Shown: positions 39,458 to 49,114, counted from the stretch's first letter. The stretch: 64,000 nucleotides of DNA from Thalassococcus arenae (GCF_019104745.1 NZ_JAHRWL010000001.1:372001-436000); one strand, 5' to 3'. Notes: a model not told the origin generated them from the sequence alone. Program-made: numbers and translations.

Positions 39458-41004
39458 ACCACTGGATCATCGCCCCCGTCATCCTGCCCGCGCTGCTGGC
39501 CCCGGTCATCGCCTTCGTGATGCGCCACGACATCGTGCTGGCGCGCAGCTTCTCGCTGGCGGGCACCGCGATCCTGGCAGTCATAGCACTTGGCCTGACG
39601 CTGCTGGCCGCGGGCGGCGCAACCCATGTCTACGAGCTGGGCAACTGGCCCGCGCCCTTCGGCATCGTGCTGGTGCTCGACCGGCTGTCGGCGATGATGG
39701 TGCTGCTGACCGCCGTGCTGGCGCTGATCGTGCAGGCCTATGCCGTCGGCACCGGCTGGGACCGGCGCGGACACCATTTCCACGCGCTGTTCCAGTTCCA
39801 GCTGATGGGCATCTGCGGCGCCTTCCTGACCGGCGACGCCTTCAACCTGTTCGTCTTCTTCGAAGTGCTGCTGATCGCCTCCTACGGGCTGATGATTCAC
39901 GGCGGCGGCAAGGAACGGCTGCGCGCCGGGCTGCAATACGTGGTGATGAACCTCGCCGGCTCTACCCTGTTCCTGTTCGCGCTCGGCACGATCTACGCCA
40001 CCACCGGCACGCTCAACATCGCCGACCTGGCGGTGCGGCTGCAGGAAATCCCGGCCGAGGACGCGGCGCTGGCGCGCGTCGCCGCGCTGCTGCTGATGAT
40101 CGTCTTCGCGGTCAAGGCGGCGCTGTTTCCGGTGCAGTTCTGGCTGCCCGGCACCTATGCCAACGCACCCGGGCCGGTGGCGGCGCTGTTCGCGATCATG
40201 ACCAAGGTCGGCGCCTACGCCATCCTGCGCTTCTACACCGTCGTCTTCCCGCCCGATACCGTGGCCACCGGCACCCTGCCCGGCGACGTGCTGCTGGTCA
40301 TGGCGCTGGTGACGCTGGCGCTCGGCGCCTTCGGCGTGCTGGGTGCGCGGCGGCTGCTGCCGCTGGTGTCGTTCTCGGTGCTGGGATCGATGGGCACGCT
40401 GTTGCTGGCGATGTCGGCCTTCACACCGCAGGCCATCGTGGCCAGCCTCTACTACCTGCTGCATTCCACCTTCGCCGCGGCGATCCTGTTCCTGGTGGCC
40501 GACCTGGTGGTCAGCCAGCGCGGTGCCTCGCAGGACAGGCTGGCCGTCGCCCCGCCCGCGGCGCAGAACGGGCTGCTGGCGGCGTTGTTCTTTGCCGGGG
40601 CCATCGCCATGGCCGGCATGCCGCCGCTGTCGGGCTTCCTGGGCAAGCTCTTGATCCTCGACGCGGTGCGCGACAGCGACCAGGTCACCCTGATCTGGAC
40701 CGCGATCCTGGCGGGGTCGCTGGTGACCATCGTCGGTTTTGCCCGCGCAGGCAGCCTGCTGTTCTGGAAATCCACCGAACTGGTACCGGCCGAGGTCGCC
40801 GAAACGCCCGTGCCGCCCGCCAAGGCACCGCCCCTGGCCTCGGGCGTCGGTCTGGCCGGGGTTGGCGCGATCCTGGCGGCGCTGCTGGCGCTGACCGTGC
40901 TGGCCGGCCCCGCCACCGCCTATTTCGAACAGGCAGCGGCCCAGCTGAACGATCCTTCGGACTACATCGCCACCGTGCTGGCCCGTGCCGCGGAAGGAAA
41001 CTGA
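39454..41004 (+). CDS. mrpD: Mrp antiporter subunit D
   Basis: A 516-residue NuoM/NuoN-like proton-translocating subunit with about 14 helices. The conserved lysine/glutamate ion-path motifs are seen as FFEVLLIASYGLM and VKAALFPVQFWLPG. It is coupled to mrpC by a four-base overlap and is followed by mrpE after 4 bp. With MrpA it forms the cation/proton channel part of the antiporter. Confidence 0.94.
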   Translation: MNHWIIAPVILPALLAPVIAFVMRHDIVLARSFSLAGTAILAVIALGLTLLAAGGATHVYELGNWPAPFGIVLVLDRLSAMMVLLTAVLALIVQAYAVGTGWDRRGHHFHALFQFQLMGICGAFLTGDAFNLFVFFEVLLIASYGLMIHGGGKERLRAGLQYVVMNLAGSTLFLFALGTIYATTGTLNIADLAVRLQEIPAEDAALARVAALLLMIVFAVKAALFPVQFWLPGTYANAPGPVAALFAIMTKVGAYAILRFYTVVFPPDTVATGTLPGDVLLVMALVTLALGAFGVLGARRLLPLVSFSVLGSMGTLLLAMSAFTPQAIVASLYYLLHSTFAAAILFLVADLVVSQRGASQDRLAVAPPAAQNGLLAALFFAGAIAMAGMPPLSGFLGKLLILDAVRDSDQVTLIWTAILAGSLVTIVGFARAGSLLFWKSTELVPAEVAETPVPPAKAPPLASGVGLAGVGAILAALLALTVLAGPATAYFEQAAAQLNDPSDYIATVLARAAEGN

Positions 41005-41008
41005 GCCG

Positions 41009-41500
41009 ATGATGACCCGCCTCTTCCCGCACCCGCTTTTGACCCTCACGCTGACCGTCACCTGGCTGCTGCTGGTCAACAAGATCACCGTCGGCAACCT
41101 GCTGCTGGGCTTCGTGCTGGGTGTCGTCATCCCCAAGCTGACCGCGCCCTACTGGCCCGACCGCCCGAAACTCAGCCGGCCGCTAAAATCGGTGAGCTAT
41201 TTCTTCCTCGTACTCTGGGACATCGTCATCGCCAACATCGCCGTGGCGCGGATCGTGCTGTTCATGCCGCGCGACAAGATCCGCTCGGCCTGGATCGCCG
41301 TCCCGCTGGAGCTGACCTCGGCCGAGGCGATCACCGTGCTGGCGGGCACCATCACCATGACCCCCGGCACGGTGTCCGCGATGCTGTCGGCCGACGGCCG
41401 CTCGATCCTGGTCCACTGCCTGCACACAACCGATCCCGAAGCCACAAGGGACGAGATCAAGGCCCGCTACGAGGCCCGCCTCAAGGAGATCTTCGAATGA
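41009..41500 (+). CDS. mrpE: Mrp antiporter subunit E
   Basis: A 163-residue MrpE/PhaE protein. Two N-terminal helices and a cytoplasmic beta-rich domain are typical, with the motif ITMTPGTVSA in the latter. Two ATG codons in tandem begin the gene; the first at 41009 is used, with GGAAGGA upstream. The stop overlaps the mrpF start by 4 bp. Confidence 0.92.
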   Translation: MMTRLFPHPLLTLTLTVTWLLLVNKITVGNLLLGFVLGVVIPKLTAPYWPDRPKLSRPLKSVSYFFLVLWDIVIANIAVARIVLFMPRDKIRSAWIAVPLELTSAEAITVLAGTITMTPGTVSAMLSADGRSILVHCLHTTDPEATRDEIKARYEARLKEIFE

Positions 41501-41766
41501 TCCACGCCGCGCTGATCTTTGCCACCGCCTGTTTCACGCTGGGCCTGATCCTGACGGTCTACCGCCTGGCCGCCGGGCCAAACGCCGCCGACCGTATCCT
41601 GGCGCTCGACACCATCGTCATCAACCTGATCGCGCTGGTGGTGCTTTACGGCATCTGGACCGGCAGCCAGACCTTCTTCGAAGCCTCGATGCTGATCGCC
41701 ATGGTCGGCTTTGTCTCGACCGTCGCCTATTGCCGCTTCGTCCTTCGCGGCAACATCATCGAATAG
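41497..41766 (+). CDS. mrpF: Mrp antiporter subunit F
   Basis: An 89-residue MrpF/PhaF protein with three helices and the motif GPNAADRILALDT, which is diagnostic of the family. It starts four bases before the mrpE stop. It is a small accessory membrane subunit of the antiporter. Confidence 0.92.
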   Translation: MIHAALIFATACFTLGLILTVYRLAAGPNAADRILALDTIVINLIALVVLYGIWTGSQTFFEASMLIAMVGFVSTVAYCRFVLRGNIIE

Positions 41767-41776
41767 GGGAAACGCC

Positions 41777-42151
41777 ATGGAAAGCCTTGCCGAAATCCTC
41801 ATCGCCGCCTGTCTCGTCATCTCGGGCATCTTCGGCATCGTCGGCTCCTGGGGGCTGGTGCGCCTGGGCGACTCGATGCAGCGCCTGCACGCGCCGACCA
41901 AGGCCACCACGCTGGGCATCGGCGCCGCGCTGATCGCCTCGATGCTCTATTTCGGCCTGCTCAAGGGCAACCTCAGCTTTCACGAGCTGATGATCACGCT
42001 GTTCCTGTTCCTCACCGCGCCGGTCACCGCGAACTTCATCGCCAAGGCCTATATGCTGCACCATGTCGCAAAGGGCGACCTGCCCGACACCGGACGCCAA
42101 TGCGGCTGGGCCGGGTATGACGATCCGCCCGAGACGCACCCGCTGGATTGA
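41777..42151 (+). CDS. mrpG: Mrp antiporter subunit G
   Basis: A 124-residue MrpG/PhaG protein with three helices and the motif RLGDSMQRLHAPTKATTLG that marks the family. ATG 41777 follows AGGGGAAA. It ends the operon mrpAB-C-D-E-F-G, all on the plus strand with overlaps or gaps of 10 bp or fewer. A 495-bp space without clear genes follows. Confidence 0.93.
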   Translation: MESLAEILIAACLVISGIFGIVGSWGLVRLGDSMQRLHAPTKATTLGIGAALIASMLYFGLLKGNLSFHELMITLFLFLTAPVTANFIAKAYMLHHVAKGDLPDTGRQCGWAGYDDPPETHPLD

Positions 42152-42646
42152 GCGGGCACAAACCGGACCCCGCGCGACCACGCGGCGAACCAGATCGGCA
42201 GCCTGCGGCCCACGATCCTCGTCTCCGACCAAGCCGATATCGACCCTGTTTCGCTGCGGGCAAAAGTGCACGGCTTGCCGCCTGAGGCATGGCCGCTGAG
42301 GCGCTGGCCGGTCCCGGCTGGGTCTCGCCACGCCCGAGGATCGGGGCCCACGCATGAGCGCTCCCGCGACGCGACGGTCGACAGCGCAGGACCGCTACCG
42401 GTCCAGCCGTCCAGAACCGCACACTGCCCGGCGAACGTCACGACATCCCGTCCGTCGAAGGTGAAACCTCGGAAACCGCCCATGTCGTCGTTTTCGGGAT
42501 CATACGTCGCGCCACGCCGGTTCCCGAAACCGGCGCCGTGCCATGCATGACGGTCCGGTGCAGCCATCGGACAGCGCACAGCCGCTCGGCTTTTGCCGAA
42601 GGCTCACGCCCAACAATCCGTTACGCAAGACGCTACCCGCCTTCGA
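42152..42646. other. Gap of about 495 bp without a recognisable gene
   Basis: No frame has a recognisable domain. One plus-strand frame stays open for about 400 bp directly after the mrpG stop, in the same frame as mrpG, and reads partly protein-like (ILVSDQADIDPVSLRAK). A minus-strand frame of 176 residues also spans it. Long open frames are common by chance at this GC content. It may hold a decayed gene. Confidence 0.4.
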
Positions 42647-43228
42647 TCAGCGCAGCGCGCGCCAGACGCGCCGTTGCCGCAAGGCCCAAGCCCCCGCCCC
42701 CAGAATCATCAGGCAGAGCGCGCCTTTCGTCAGGTCCTCCATCGTTCCCTGGATCAGCCATGCGTGAACGACGGTCCCCGTCACGATGACGACCACCGCC
42801 ACGGAATGCCCCAGCCGCCAGATGCGCACCCCGATTCTTCTTCGCATGACGGCAAGACCAGCCGCGGCAAATACCGCCCACATCGCCACTGCGCCCCAAA
42901 CGGAAAAGGGCGTCGGTGACCGGAACAGCAAGACATCCACCACGTCCGGCGGGCTGGTGATCCACAAACCCGTGACATGAAGGATCACCGCAAGAACCAG
43001 GCCCGCGCCGGTCCAGACATGGACCCGACGCGCCGGGATGCCCGGAAGGATGCCGGCAATCAACAGGGGCTGCACCAGCAACAGCGCCAGCCCGACGATA
43101 CCGGCATATCCGGCGGCGATATAGATCGGCTCACGCCACGCCAGAAGCGGGCTTTGCGCGGCCGCGATCAAGGGAACCGCGATGGCCAGGGCCAAGGCAG
43201 TCCAGACCAACGCGCCGCGCAAATTCAT
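42647..43228 (-). CDS. Ferric-reductase-like transmembrane protein (cytochrome b type)
   Basis: A 193-residue membrane protein with about six hydrophobic helices. Histidines in RVHVWTG, ILHVTG, RLGHSVAV and VHAWL sit in pairs on two helix sets and could bind two haems b, as in the ferric-reductase-like transmembrane domain family. There is no FAD or NADPH domain. Its ATG overlaps the stop of the upstream Tat-exported protein by one base, so translation is coupled. It probably passes electrons across the membrane; the partner may be the coupled periplasmic protein. Confidence 0.82.
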   Translation of the reverse strand: MNLRGALVWTALALAIAVPLIAAAQSPLLAWREPIYIAAGYAGIVGLALLLVQPLLIAGILPGIPARRVHVWTGAGLVLAVILHVTGLWITSPPDVVDVLLFRSPTPFSVWGAVAMWAVFAAAGLAVMRRRIGVRIWRLGHSVAVVVIVTGTVVHAWLIQGTMEDLTKGALCLMILGAGAWALRQRRVWRALR

Positions 43229-43728
43229 CAGAGCGGGCGAAGAACGAACTCGACATGAAGGCTCGTGTCCGACGCGCGCGACATCACGGGCCGCAGGAAC
43301 ACCGTCTCGAAGCCGCCATCGTCGTAATCGGCGTCATAGGCCAGATGGCCGTGCGGCTGACCGAAAGCGGGTACGATCTGAGGCATCTCGATGCGGAACA
43401 CGCCGTTCGCATCCGTAAGCGTCGCCCCGTGGGACCGCGCGTCGCGTTCGTGGCCTTCGGTGGTATGGGCCCAGACCTGGATGCGCCGCCCTGCCAGCGG
43501 CGCCCCGTCGCCCGCCCGTCGAACGGTACCGGTGGTCAAGAACCCGCCGCCGCCGATACGCTCAACGATCGGCGCGCCGGGACGGTAATTGTTCGCGCCG
43601 CCCCGCATCGTCGGCGTCGGCGCAAGCGTTTGGGCGCGGGCGGGTACCGCCAGGCCAGCGGCGCCGATGAAAAGTGCAGTCGCAGCGTGGGAAATAACAG
43701 TTCGGCGGTTCGGGGTCGATGTCACCAT
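43228..43728 (-). CDS. Tat-exported intradiol-dioxygenase-like protein
   Basis: A 166-residue protein with an N-terminal twin-arginine-type signal (PNRRTVISHAATALFIGAAG, cleavage about residue 30). The rest resembles the intradiol dioxygenase beta-sandwich: the GTVRRAGDG and GRRIQVWAHTTEGH segments and a QPHGHLAY site in place of PAHIHF. The His-x-His pair is kept, but the two tyrosine iron ligands of PcaH seem absent. So it may bind metal without ring cleavage. ATG 43728 has GGAGAG upstream. It is coupled to the membrane cytochrome gene. Confidence 0.72.
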   Translation of the reverse strand: MVTSTPNRRTVISHAATALFIGAAGLAVPARAQTLAPTPTMRGGANNYRPGAPIVERIGGGGFLTTGTVRRAGDGAPLAGRRIQVWAHTTEGHERDARSHGATLTDANGVFRIEMPQIVPAFGQPHGHLAYDADYDDGGFETVFLRPVMSRASDTSLHVEFVLRPL

Positions 43729-44156
43729 GACCGTCTCTCCTTTCTGCCCTGTCAAACACGTCCAGCGCGCGCGATTTCGGCTACGCGCACCCATTTACGT
43801 TTAATGATATGAAGCGACAACAACGCCTGTCACATCACAAATTCTCGACACGCCACGAAGGCCGGCGTGTTTGCGGTGCAACCTCGGCGCAACCGGCGCG
43901 ATCCGTGCGGAACCATCCTCGACCTGCTGTGCCGTCGCGCAACCGGCTGCACGCTGCCGAGGATTGCGCCCCGACTTGCGATCCCCCACAGCCGTCGCGC
44001 GGAACGAGGCACGGCCCGGATGCCGTGTCCGCGTTGCCATTAGGCCTTGCACAAAGGCGTGCCGCGACGCCGGTTTTCGTCATGCACCGGCAACCGAGCG
44101 TTGCCGACACCCGACCTGGTCGCTCGGTCGCTCCATTTTGCTGCCGACACCGCAGA
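43729..44156. other. Gap of about 430 bp without a gene
   Basis: I see no coding region. A hairpin with 7-bp arms (ACACGCC/GGCGTGT) lies at 43848-43870, followed by TTTG on the plus strand. The area next to 43728 should hold the promoter of the Tat-protein operon; no promoter is clear by eye. Confidence 0.5.
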
Positions 44157-45785
44157 TCAAGGCAACAGCATGCCGCGGATCATGAAGTAGAACATGGCCG
44201 CGAGAAGCGCGGCGAGCGGCACGGTGATCACCCATGCGGCCGCGATCCGGAGCAGGATATTCCTTTTGACAAGCTCTACCCGGTGCACACGGCCCAGACC
44301 TTTTCTTTCCCGCTTTCCAAGCAGACGGTCCGATCCCGCCTGCGCCTTCATCTCGCGCAGCATCTCGCCCTTTGCGATGACATCCGCAGCCTCGAAACGC
44401 GCCAACAGGGCCTCCACGGCCTCGGGGTCTTTGTCGGCGTGGTGATCGCGGATATCGTCCAGCATCCTTGCGTAATTCGACTTGATATACTCGCGAAGGA
44501 ACCCGACGCCGAACACACCACCGACCGCGATGTGGGTCGAACTGACCGGCAGGCCCAGCTGCGAAGCGACGATAACGGTGATCGCGGCCGCCATCGCGAT
44601 GCAATAGGCGCGCATCTTGTCCAGTTCCGTGATCTCGCTGCCGACGGTACGAATGAGTTTCGGTCCATAGAGCGCCAGTCCGAGGGAAATGCCGATCGCA
44701 CCCACCGCCATGACCCAAAGCGGGATCGATGCCTTGGCGGCGACGCCGCCCTGCAGGATGGCCTCGTTGATGCCGGCCAGCGGGCCGACCGCGTTCGCCA
44801 CATCATTTGCGCCATGGGCAAAACTCAGAAGCGCGGCGGCAAAGATCAGCGGCACCGTGAAAAGGTCGTTGACGCTCGACTTGTGGTTTTGCAACTGCGC
44901 GGTCTGACGCCGGATATACGGCCGCATCAGAAAGAAGACCGCGATGGCGATCGCAAGTCCGATCACGGCCGCTGTCGGAAAGCTGACCGCCACCAGTTTC
45001 TTGACGCCTTTCAGCATCAGATAGGTGCCAAAGGCCCAGGCCATCACGGCCACCAGGAACGGTACCATCCGGTTTGCCGCCGACAGAACGTCGGGCTTGT
45101 AGGTGATCGAGCGCTTGATGAGATACAAGAAACCTGCCGCGATCAGCCCGCCGAGCAATGGCGAAATCACCCAGCTCGCCGCGATCATGCCCACCTGGGT
45201 CCAGTCCGCGATGTCCCAGCCCGCTGCGGCGATACCGGCGCCCAGCACGCCGCCGACGATCGAATGCGTCGTCGAGACCGGCGCACCCATGACGGTTGCG
45301 AAATTCAACCAGACCGCCGCTGCCAACAGCGCCGCGATCATCAGCCAGATGAACGTATCGCGGTTGGCCACCAGATCGGGGTCGATGATGCCGTTCTTGA
45401 TGGTGCCGACGACATCGCCACCGGCAATCAGCGCGCCCCCCGCTTCGAAACACGCCGCGATCAGGATCGCGCCGGTCAGCGTTATCGCGTGCGAGCCAAC
45501 AGCCGGGCCGACGTTGTTGGCCACGTCGTTGGCACCGATGTTCATCGCCATGTAGCCGCCGATCATCGCGGCCACGACCAGCAATATGCCGTCGATCCCG
45601 CCATCGGTGCGGACGATGGTGAACAGCATGATCCCGACGATGAAGATCAACGCCGTTCCGAAACGGAACAACTCATCGCGGTTCAACTGAACAGCGGATT
45701 CAAGATTTTCGGTTTTCAGCAATGCAATTCCCCCCAAGGCTCGCGCCGTTGAATGCAACTCGCCCATGTGCTCGAAAGTCGACAT
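44157..45785 (-). CDS. pit: Inorganic phosphate transporter, PiT family
   Basis: A 542-residue PiT-family permease with the duplicated signature GANDVANNVGPAVGS (about residue 85) and GANDVANAVGPLAG (about 322). It takes up phosphate, usually as a metal-phosphate complex, with protons. An amphipathic cytoplasmic loop lies near the C-terminus. ATG 45785 is taken; it has a soluble N-terminal stretch of about 40 residues. The gene is divergent from a Na/Pi-type transporter across 302 bp, with no phoU or pst genes nearby. Confidence 0.93.
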   Translation of the reverse strand: MSTFEHMGELHSTARALGGIALLKTENLESAVQLNRDELFRFGTALIFIVGIMLFTIVRTDGGIDGILLVVAAMIGGYMAMNIGANDVANNVGPAVGSHAITLTGAILIAACFEAGGALIAGGDVVGTIKNGIIDPDLVANRDTFIWLMIAALLAAAVWLNFATVMGAPVSTTHSIVGGVLGAGIAAAGWDIADWTQVGMIAASWVISPLLGGLIAAGFLYLIKRSITYKPDVLSAANRMVPFLVAVMAWAFGTYLMLKGVKKLVAVSFPTAAVIGLAIAIAVFFLMRPYIRRQTAQLQNHKSSVNDLFTVPLIFAAALLSFAHGANDVANAVGPLAGINEAILQGGVAAKASIPLWVMAVGAIGISLGLALYGPKLIRTVGSEITELDKMRAYCIAMAAAITVIVASQLGLPVSSTHIAVGGVFGVGFLREYIKSNYARMLDDIRDHHADKDPEAVEALLARFEAADVIAKGEMLREMKAQAGSDRLLGKRERKGLGRVHRVELVKRNILLRIAAAWVITVPLAALLAAMFYFMIRGMLLP

Positions 45786-45961
45786 CTCTCATTTCAAGCT
45801 TCGCCGGTCCGCGTCGTTGACGCAGGTCATAGACAAGGCGCCCCAGGCTGGTGTGTGGTATGCGGGCAACCCTTTTCGAAGGGGCGGGACAGGTGCTCGC
45901 GCGGTCGCGGGCATCACTTGAACACAGGGAAGGACATACTGGCGCGCATGACACCAGATGC

Positions 45962-45989
45962 CTGCACCATGCATATCGCTGCACCATGC
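45962..45989 (+). repeat. 11-bp direct repeat in the divergent phosphate-transporter promoter region
   Basis: CTGCACCATGC occurs at 45962-45972 and again at 45979-45989, 17 bp apart from start to start. It lies between the divergent pit and Na/Pi genes. A regulator site is possible; it does not match the Pho-box consensus. Confidence 0.35.
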
Positions 45990-46087
45990 GCCATCAGCTC
46001 GGTTCGGACAGTGACGTGTCGGATGCCCGTCAACCTGCGCCGCGGCCGCCGCGCGGGCGCGTTGCGCACCGATGAACCGGCGCTTCG

Positions 46088-47953
46088 ATGGACATGAAAA
46101 GGTATCTCGTCCCGGTCGCCATCGCCGCGCTGTTGCTCGGCTTCTGGCTCAGCCCCGAGTCGCAAGAGATCGCCGCCGGGGTCGCGATATTTCTGTTCGG
46201 CATGCTGATGCTGGAGGATGGCTTCAGGCTGTTCAGTGGCGGCACGCTGGAACGATTGCTGCAGCGGGCAACGGGCTCGACCTTTCGTGCTGTCAGCTTC
46301 GGCATCGTCTCGACCACCGTCCTGCAATCAAGCTCGCTGGTGTCGGTGATCACGATCTCGTTCCTCAGCGCCGGCCTGATATCGCTGCTGGGCGGTGTCG
46401 GGATCATCTTCGGCGCGAATATCGGGACGACGACCGGGGCCTGGCTGGTCGCCGGGTTGGGCCTGAAGGTGAACATCGCCGCCTACGCGATGCCGATGAT
46501 CGCGGTAAGCATCATCCTCGTTTTTCAAAAGGCCAAGCCCATGCGGGGGTTCGGATACGCGCTTGGCGGCCTGGGGTTCCTGTTCCTCGGCATCTACCAC
46601 ATGAAGGAAGGCTTTGAGACCTTCCGGGATCAGATCGACCTGCTCCGTTTTGCGCTGCCAGGAATTCTCGGACTGGTCGTGTATACGGTTCTCGGCACGG
46701 CGGCGACCGTGATCATGCAGTCGAGCCACGCAACGATGGTTCTGATCCTGACCGCGCTGGCTGCAGGCCAAATCACCTACGAAAACGCCCTCGCGCTTGC
46801 GATCGGCGCGAATATCGGCACGACGATCACGGCGATCATCGGCTCGCTCAGCGCGAATTTCCAGGGCAAGCGGCTTGCCCTGGCGCACCTGATTTTCAAC
46901 GCATTGACAGCGGCGGTTGCACTGGTCTTCATCGCCCCGCTGCGCGACATCGTCGATCAGATCAGTGCCGTCATGGGCATTGCCGCCGATGACTTCGCGC
47001 TGAAACTCGCCGTCTTCCACACGGTGTTCAACGTGCTCGGCGTCGTGCTCATGCTGCCGCTTCTGACCCGGCTCATCGCCTTTCTGGAACGGCGTATCGT
47101 TGAGCCGACACCGGATGTGAGCCGCCCGAAATATCTCAACGCAGCCGTCGATGCGTTTCCGCAAACCATCGAAAGCGCGCTGCGAAACGAGGTTCTGCAC
47201 CTTTACGACAATGCCATGGAACTGATCCTCCACGGGCTGAACCTTCACCGGCACGAGATCTTCGAGACCGAGAGCATTGCCCGAACCGTCAGCAACAGCC
47301 GGGTCCCGACGGATCTTGATATCGATGAAAGCTACGAGCGCCGCGTAAAGACGCTCTACTCGGCCATCGTCGAGTTCACGACGCGCGTCGGCGAAAAACG
47401 CCTCGCCCCCGAGATCAACGAACAGGTCTACGCGTTGCGCGACGTGGCCAGCGACATAGTGCGGGCGGTCAAGGCGGTGAAACATCTGCGAAAGAACATT
47501 CTGCGCTACACTGTTCGCTCCCAGGGTGTCGTGACCGGGCTTTACGACAACCTGCGCACCGAAATCGCGCGTATCATCGTCGAAATCCGCAAGCTGGACC
47601 TCGCCGAACCCGAAGATCGCAGCGCGTTGTGGCTGGACCACGAGCGCGCCCAGATCGAAGAGGACGCGCAGTCGAACACGCGCCGCATCGACGCCCTCAT
47701 CCGCACGGGAGGACTGACAGCGGACGCGGCGACGTCATTCCTGAACGACTCCGCCTACGCCTACGAAGCGATGCGCGCCCTCATCGAAGCCGCGCGCAGC
47801 GTCTATATCGAACGCGATAGCGCGATGGCGGAAGTGGAACGCTTGCTGACGCTGGAAGAAGACGAACTGCACGAAGACATGACGATTTCCGGTACGGTCG
47901 CGGAACCGACGGCCGAACCCGAGCGTCAAAAAGGTGTTGCCGAAGGGCGCTAG
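46088..47953 (+). CDS. Na/Pi-cotransporter family protein (NptA/YjbB type)
   Basis: A 621-residue protein. Two inverted PNaS repeats carry QSSSLVSVITISFLSAG and QSSHATMVLILTALAAG with matching GANIGTT motifs. From about residue 350 a helical PhoU-like domain follows. YjbB of E. coli exports phosphate, while NptA imports it with sodium; direction here is unknown. ATG 46088 is used. It lies next to and divergent from pit, so the two may balance uptake and efflux. Confidence 0.9.
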   Translation: MDMKRYLVPVAIAALLLGFWLSPESQEIAAGVAIFLFGMLMLEDGFRLFSGGTLERLLQRATGSTFRAVSFGIVSTTVLQSSSLVSVITISFLSAGLISLLGGVGIIFGANIGTTTGAWLVAGLGLKVNIAAYAMPMIAVSIILVFQKAKPMRGFGYALGGLGFLFLGIYHMKEGFETFRDQIDLLRFALPGILGLVVYTVLGTAATVIMQSSHATMVLILTALAAGQITYENALALAIGANIGTTITAIIGSLSANFQGKRLALAHLIFNALTAAVALVFIAPLRDIVDQISAVMGIAADDFALKLAVFHTVFNVLGVVLMLPLLTRLIAFLERRIVEPTPDVSRPKYLNAAVDAFPQTIESALRNEVLHLYDNAMELILHGLNLHRHEIFETESIARTVSNSRVPTDLDIDESYERRVKTLYSAIVEFTTRVGEKRLAPEINEQVYALRDVASDIVRAVKAVKHLRKNILRYTVRSQGVVTGLYDNLRTEIARIIVEIRKLDLAEPEDRSALWLDHERAQIEEDAQSNTRRIDALIRTGGLTADAATSFLNDSAYAYEAMRALIEAARSVYIERDSAMAEVERLLTLEEDELHEDMTISGTVAEPTAEPERQKGVAEGR

Positions 47954-47989
47954 AATGCACCCTTACCGCCGGCAGATGGAGAAACCGGG

Positions 47990-48238
47990 ATGGGACTGAA
48001 AAAGCTCGCCGAAAAGATCGCCGACTACAATGAGCGCTTTGAACAAGGCAAAGCGAGCAAGATCAAACCGGAGCATGTCGAAAAGGTTCTGGCCAAGCTT
48101 CGGAAGAAGTCTGCCGAACTCCAGGTCGACATCGCGTCCGCGACCACTTCGGAAAAGAAGGCGCGCCTCGAGAAGAAACTGGGCGTCGCGACCGCACAGA
48201 TCGAACGCGCCGAATGGCTGCTGAAGGAAATCACCTAA
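47990..48238 (+). CDS. Small coiled-coil protein of unknown function
   Basis: An 82-residue, lysine- and glutamate-rich, probably all-helical protein with heptad-like spacing through residues 25-80. No signal peptide or cysteine is seen. The ATG lies 36 bp after the Na/Pi gene on the same strand, with GGAGAAA upstream, so cotranscription is likely. It could help control the transporter's PhoU-like domain; this is a guess from place alone. Confidence 0.7.
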   Translation: MGLKKLAEKIADYNERFEQGKASKIKPEHVEKVLAKLRKKSAELQVDIASATTSEKKARLEKKLGVATAQIERAEWLLKEIT

Positions 48239-48397
48239 GGAACCGCCCGGTGTCGCGAGGGTCGAAATGACCCCGGAACGCGCCGTTCGACCCAGGGCTG
48301 CAGACCGGTGCTGACCTGCGCGTCGCGGAACACACGGTCGCAGGGCAAGGCTTGCGTGACGATCAAGTCGCGGTCCGGCCGCTGCCAGATCCGAGCC

Positions 48398-49114
48398 CTA
48401 GGCTGCGGCGAGCGCGTCGATCTCGTCCCCTGACAGCCCGCCGGTATTGCAGTGGTCCTCGAAAACGAGCGACATGCGCTCATTCCCCACCAGCGCCCCG
48501 GGCAGCGCCCAGTTGGCGCCAAAGGCCGACTGAACCTGCGTCTTGCGCCCCTGATCGGCACCGATCCCGCGGCGCAAAGCGGCAGACCCGCCGCCATCCT
48601 CCAACGCCTCGGCAGCGAGCGGCCTGCGCCGCTGCGCCATCGCTTCGAAGTGGCGCACCAGGCTGTCACCCACCGTCTCGCTCAAATCAAAGCCGAGCCC
48701 CGGGTCGCCGTCCGGCACCAGTGCATTGGCGGTCAGCGGCAGCTTGCCCCCGACGTTGGGCGTGACCTTGATATCGGCCGCGTCCGATGCATTGCTGCGG
48801 TCGCGTTGCAGGCCCAGGTTGTCGGCGCCCGCCCGGATGGAGCGCGCGCTTGCCTTGATCCGGGGGCGGATGCCCGCCTGCACCGGCGTACTGCCGAAGG
48901 TGGTGGCGCCGGTGAGCGCAAAGACCCCCAGACGCTCGCGCCCGCCGATCAACGGGCGTTGGCGCCTCGCCCGCGGCAGCGGCCTCCGGCACGGGCGCGT
49001 CGGGCACGGTGGGGCAGCTCGGCGACATCCCGTGCAGGATCCGTGGGCCCCGCCTCTGCCGGTGCGGCCGGTGCAGGTGTCGGATCGACAGGCAGCAGCG
49101 GAACGGCGGGGCAA
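48398..49114 (-). pseudogene. Possible decayed gene after the ABC export module
   Basis: In the minus-strand frame ending at 48398 about 190 residues read protein-like (TGATTFGSTPVQAGIRPRIK, then SDAADIKVTPNVGGKLPLTA), but no start or known domain is clear. In the two other frames the region just upstream gives proline/alanine-rich linker-like stretches (VDPTPAPAAPAEAGPTDPA at about 49050-49110). That pattern suggests one gene broken by frameshifts near 48960 and 49020. It follows the LolA-like gene by about 40 bp. I cannot name its family. Confidence 0.35.

Noticed and set aside
42152-42550. Frame open directly after the mrpG stop
   Set aside because: No start codon near the front, no domain; open frames of this size occur by chance at high GC.
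43809-45752. Plus-strand open frame of 647 residues
   Set aside because: Mostly antisense to the PiT gene and composed like a shadow; the PiT signatures on the minus strand decide it.
45873-45886. CCCTT-TTCG-AAGGG hairpin
   Set aside because: Only 5 bp of stem and no T-run; too weak to call as a terminator or RNA element.
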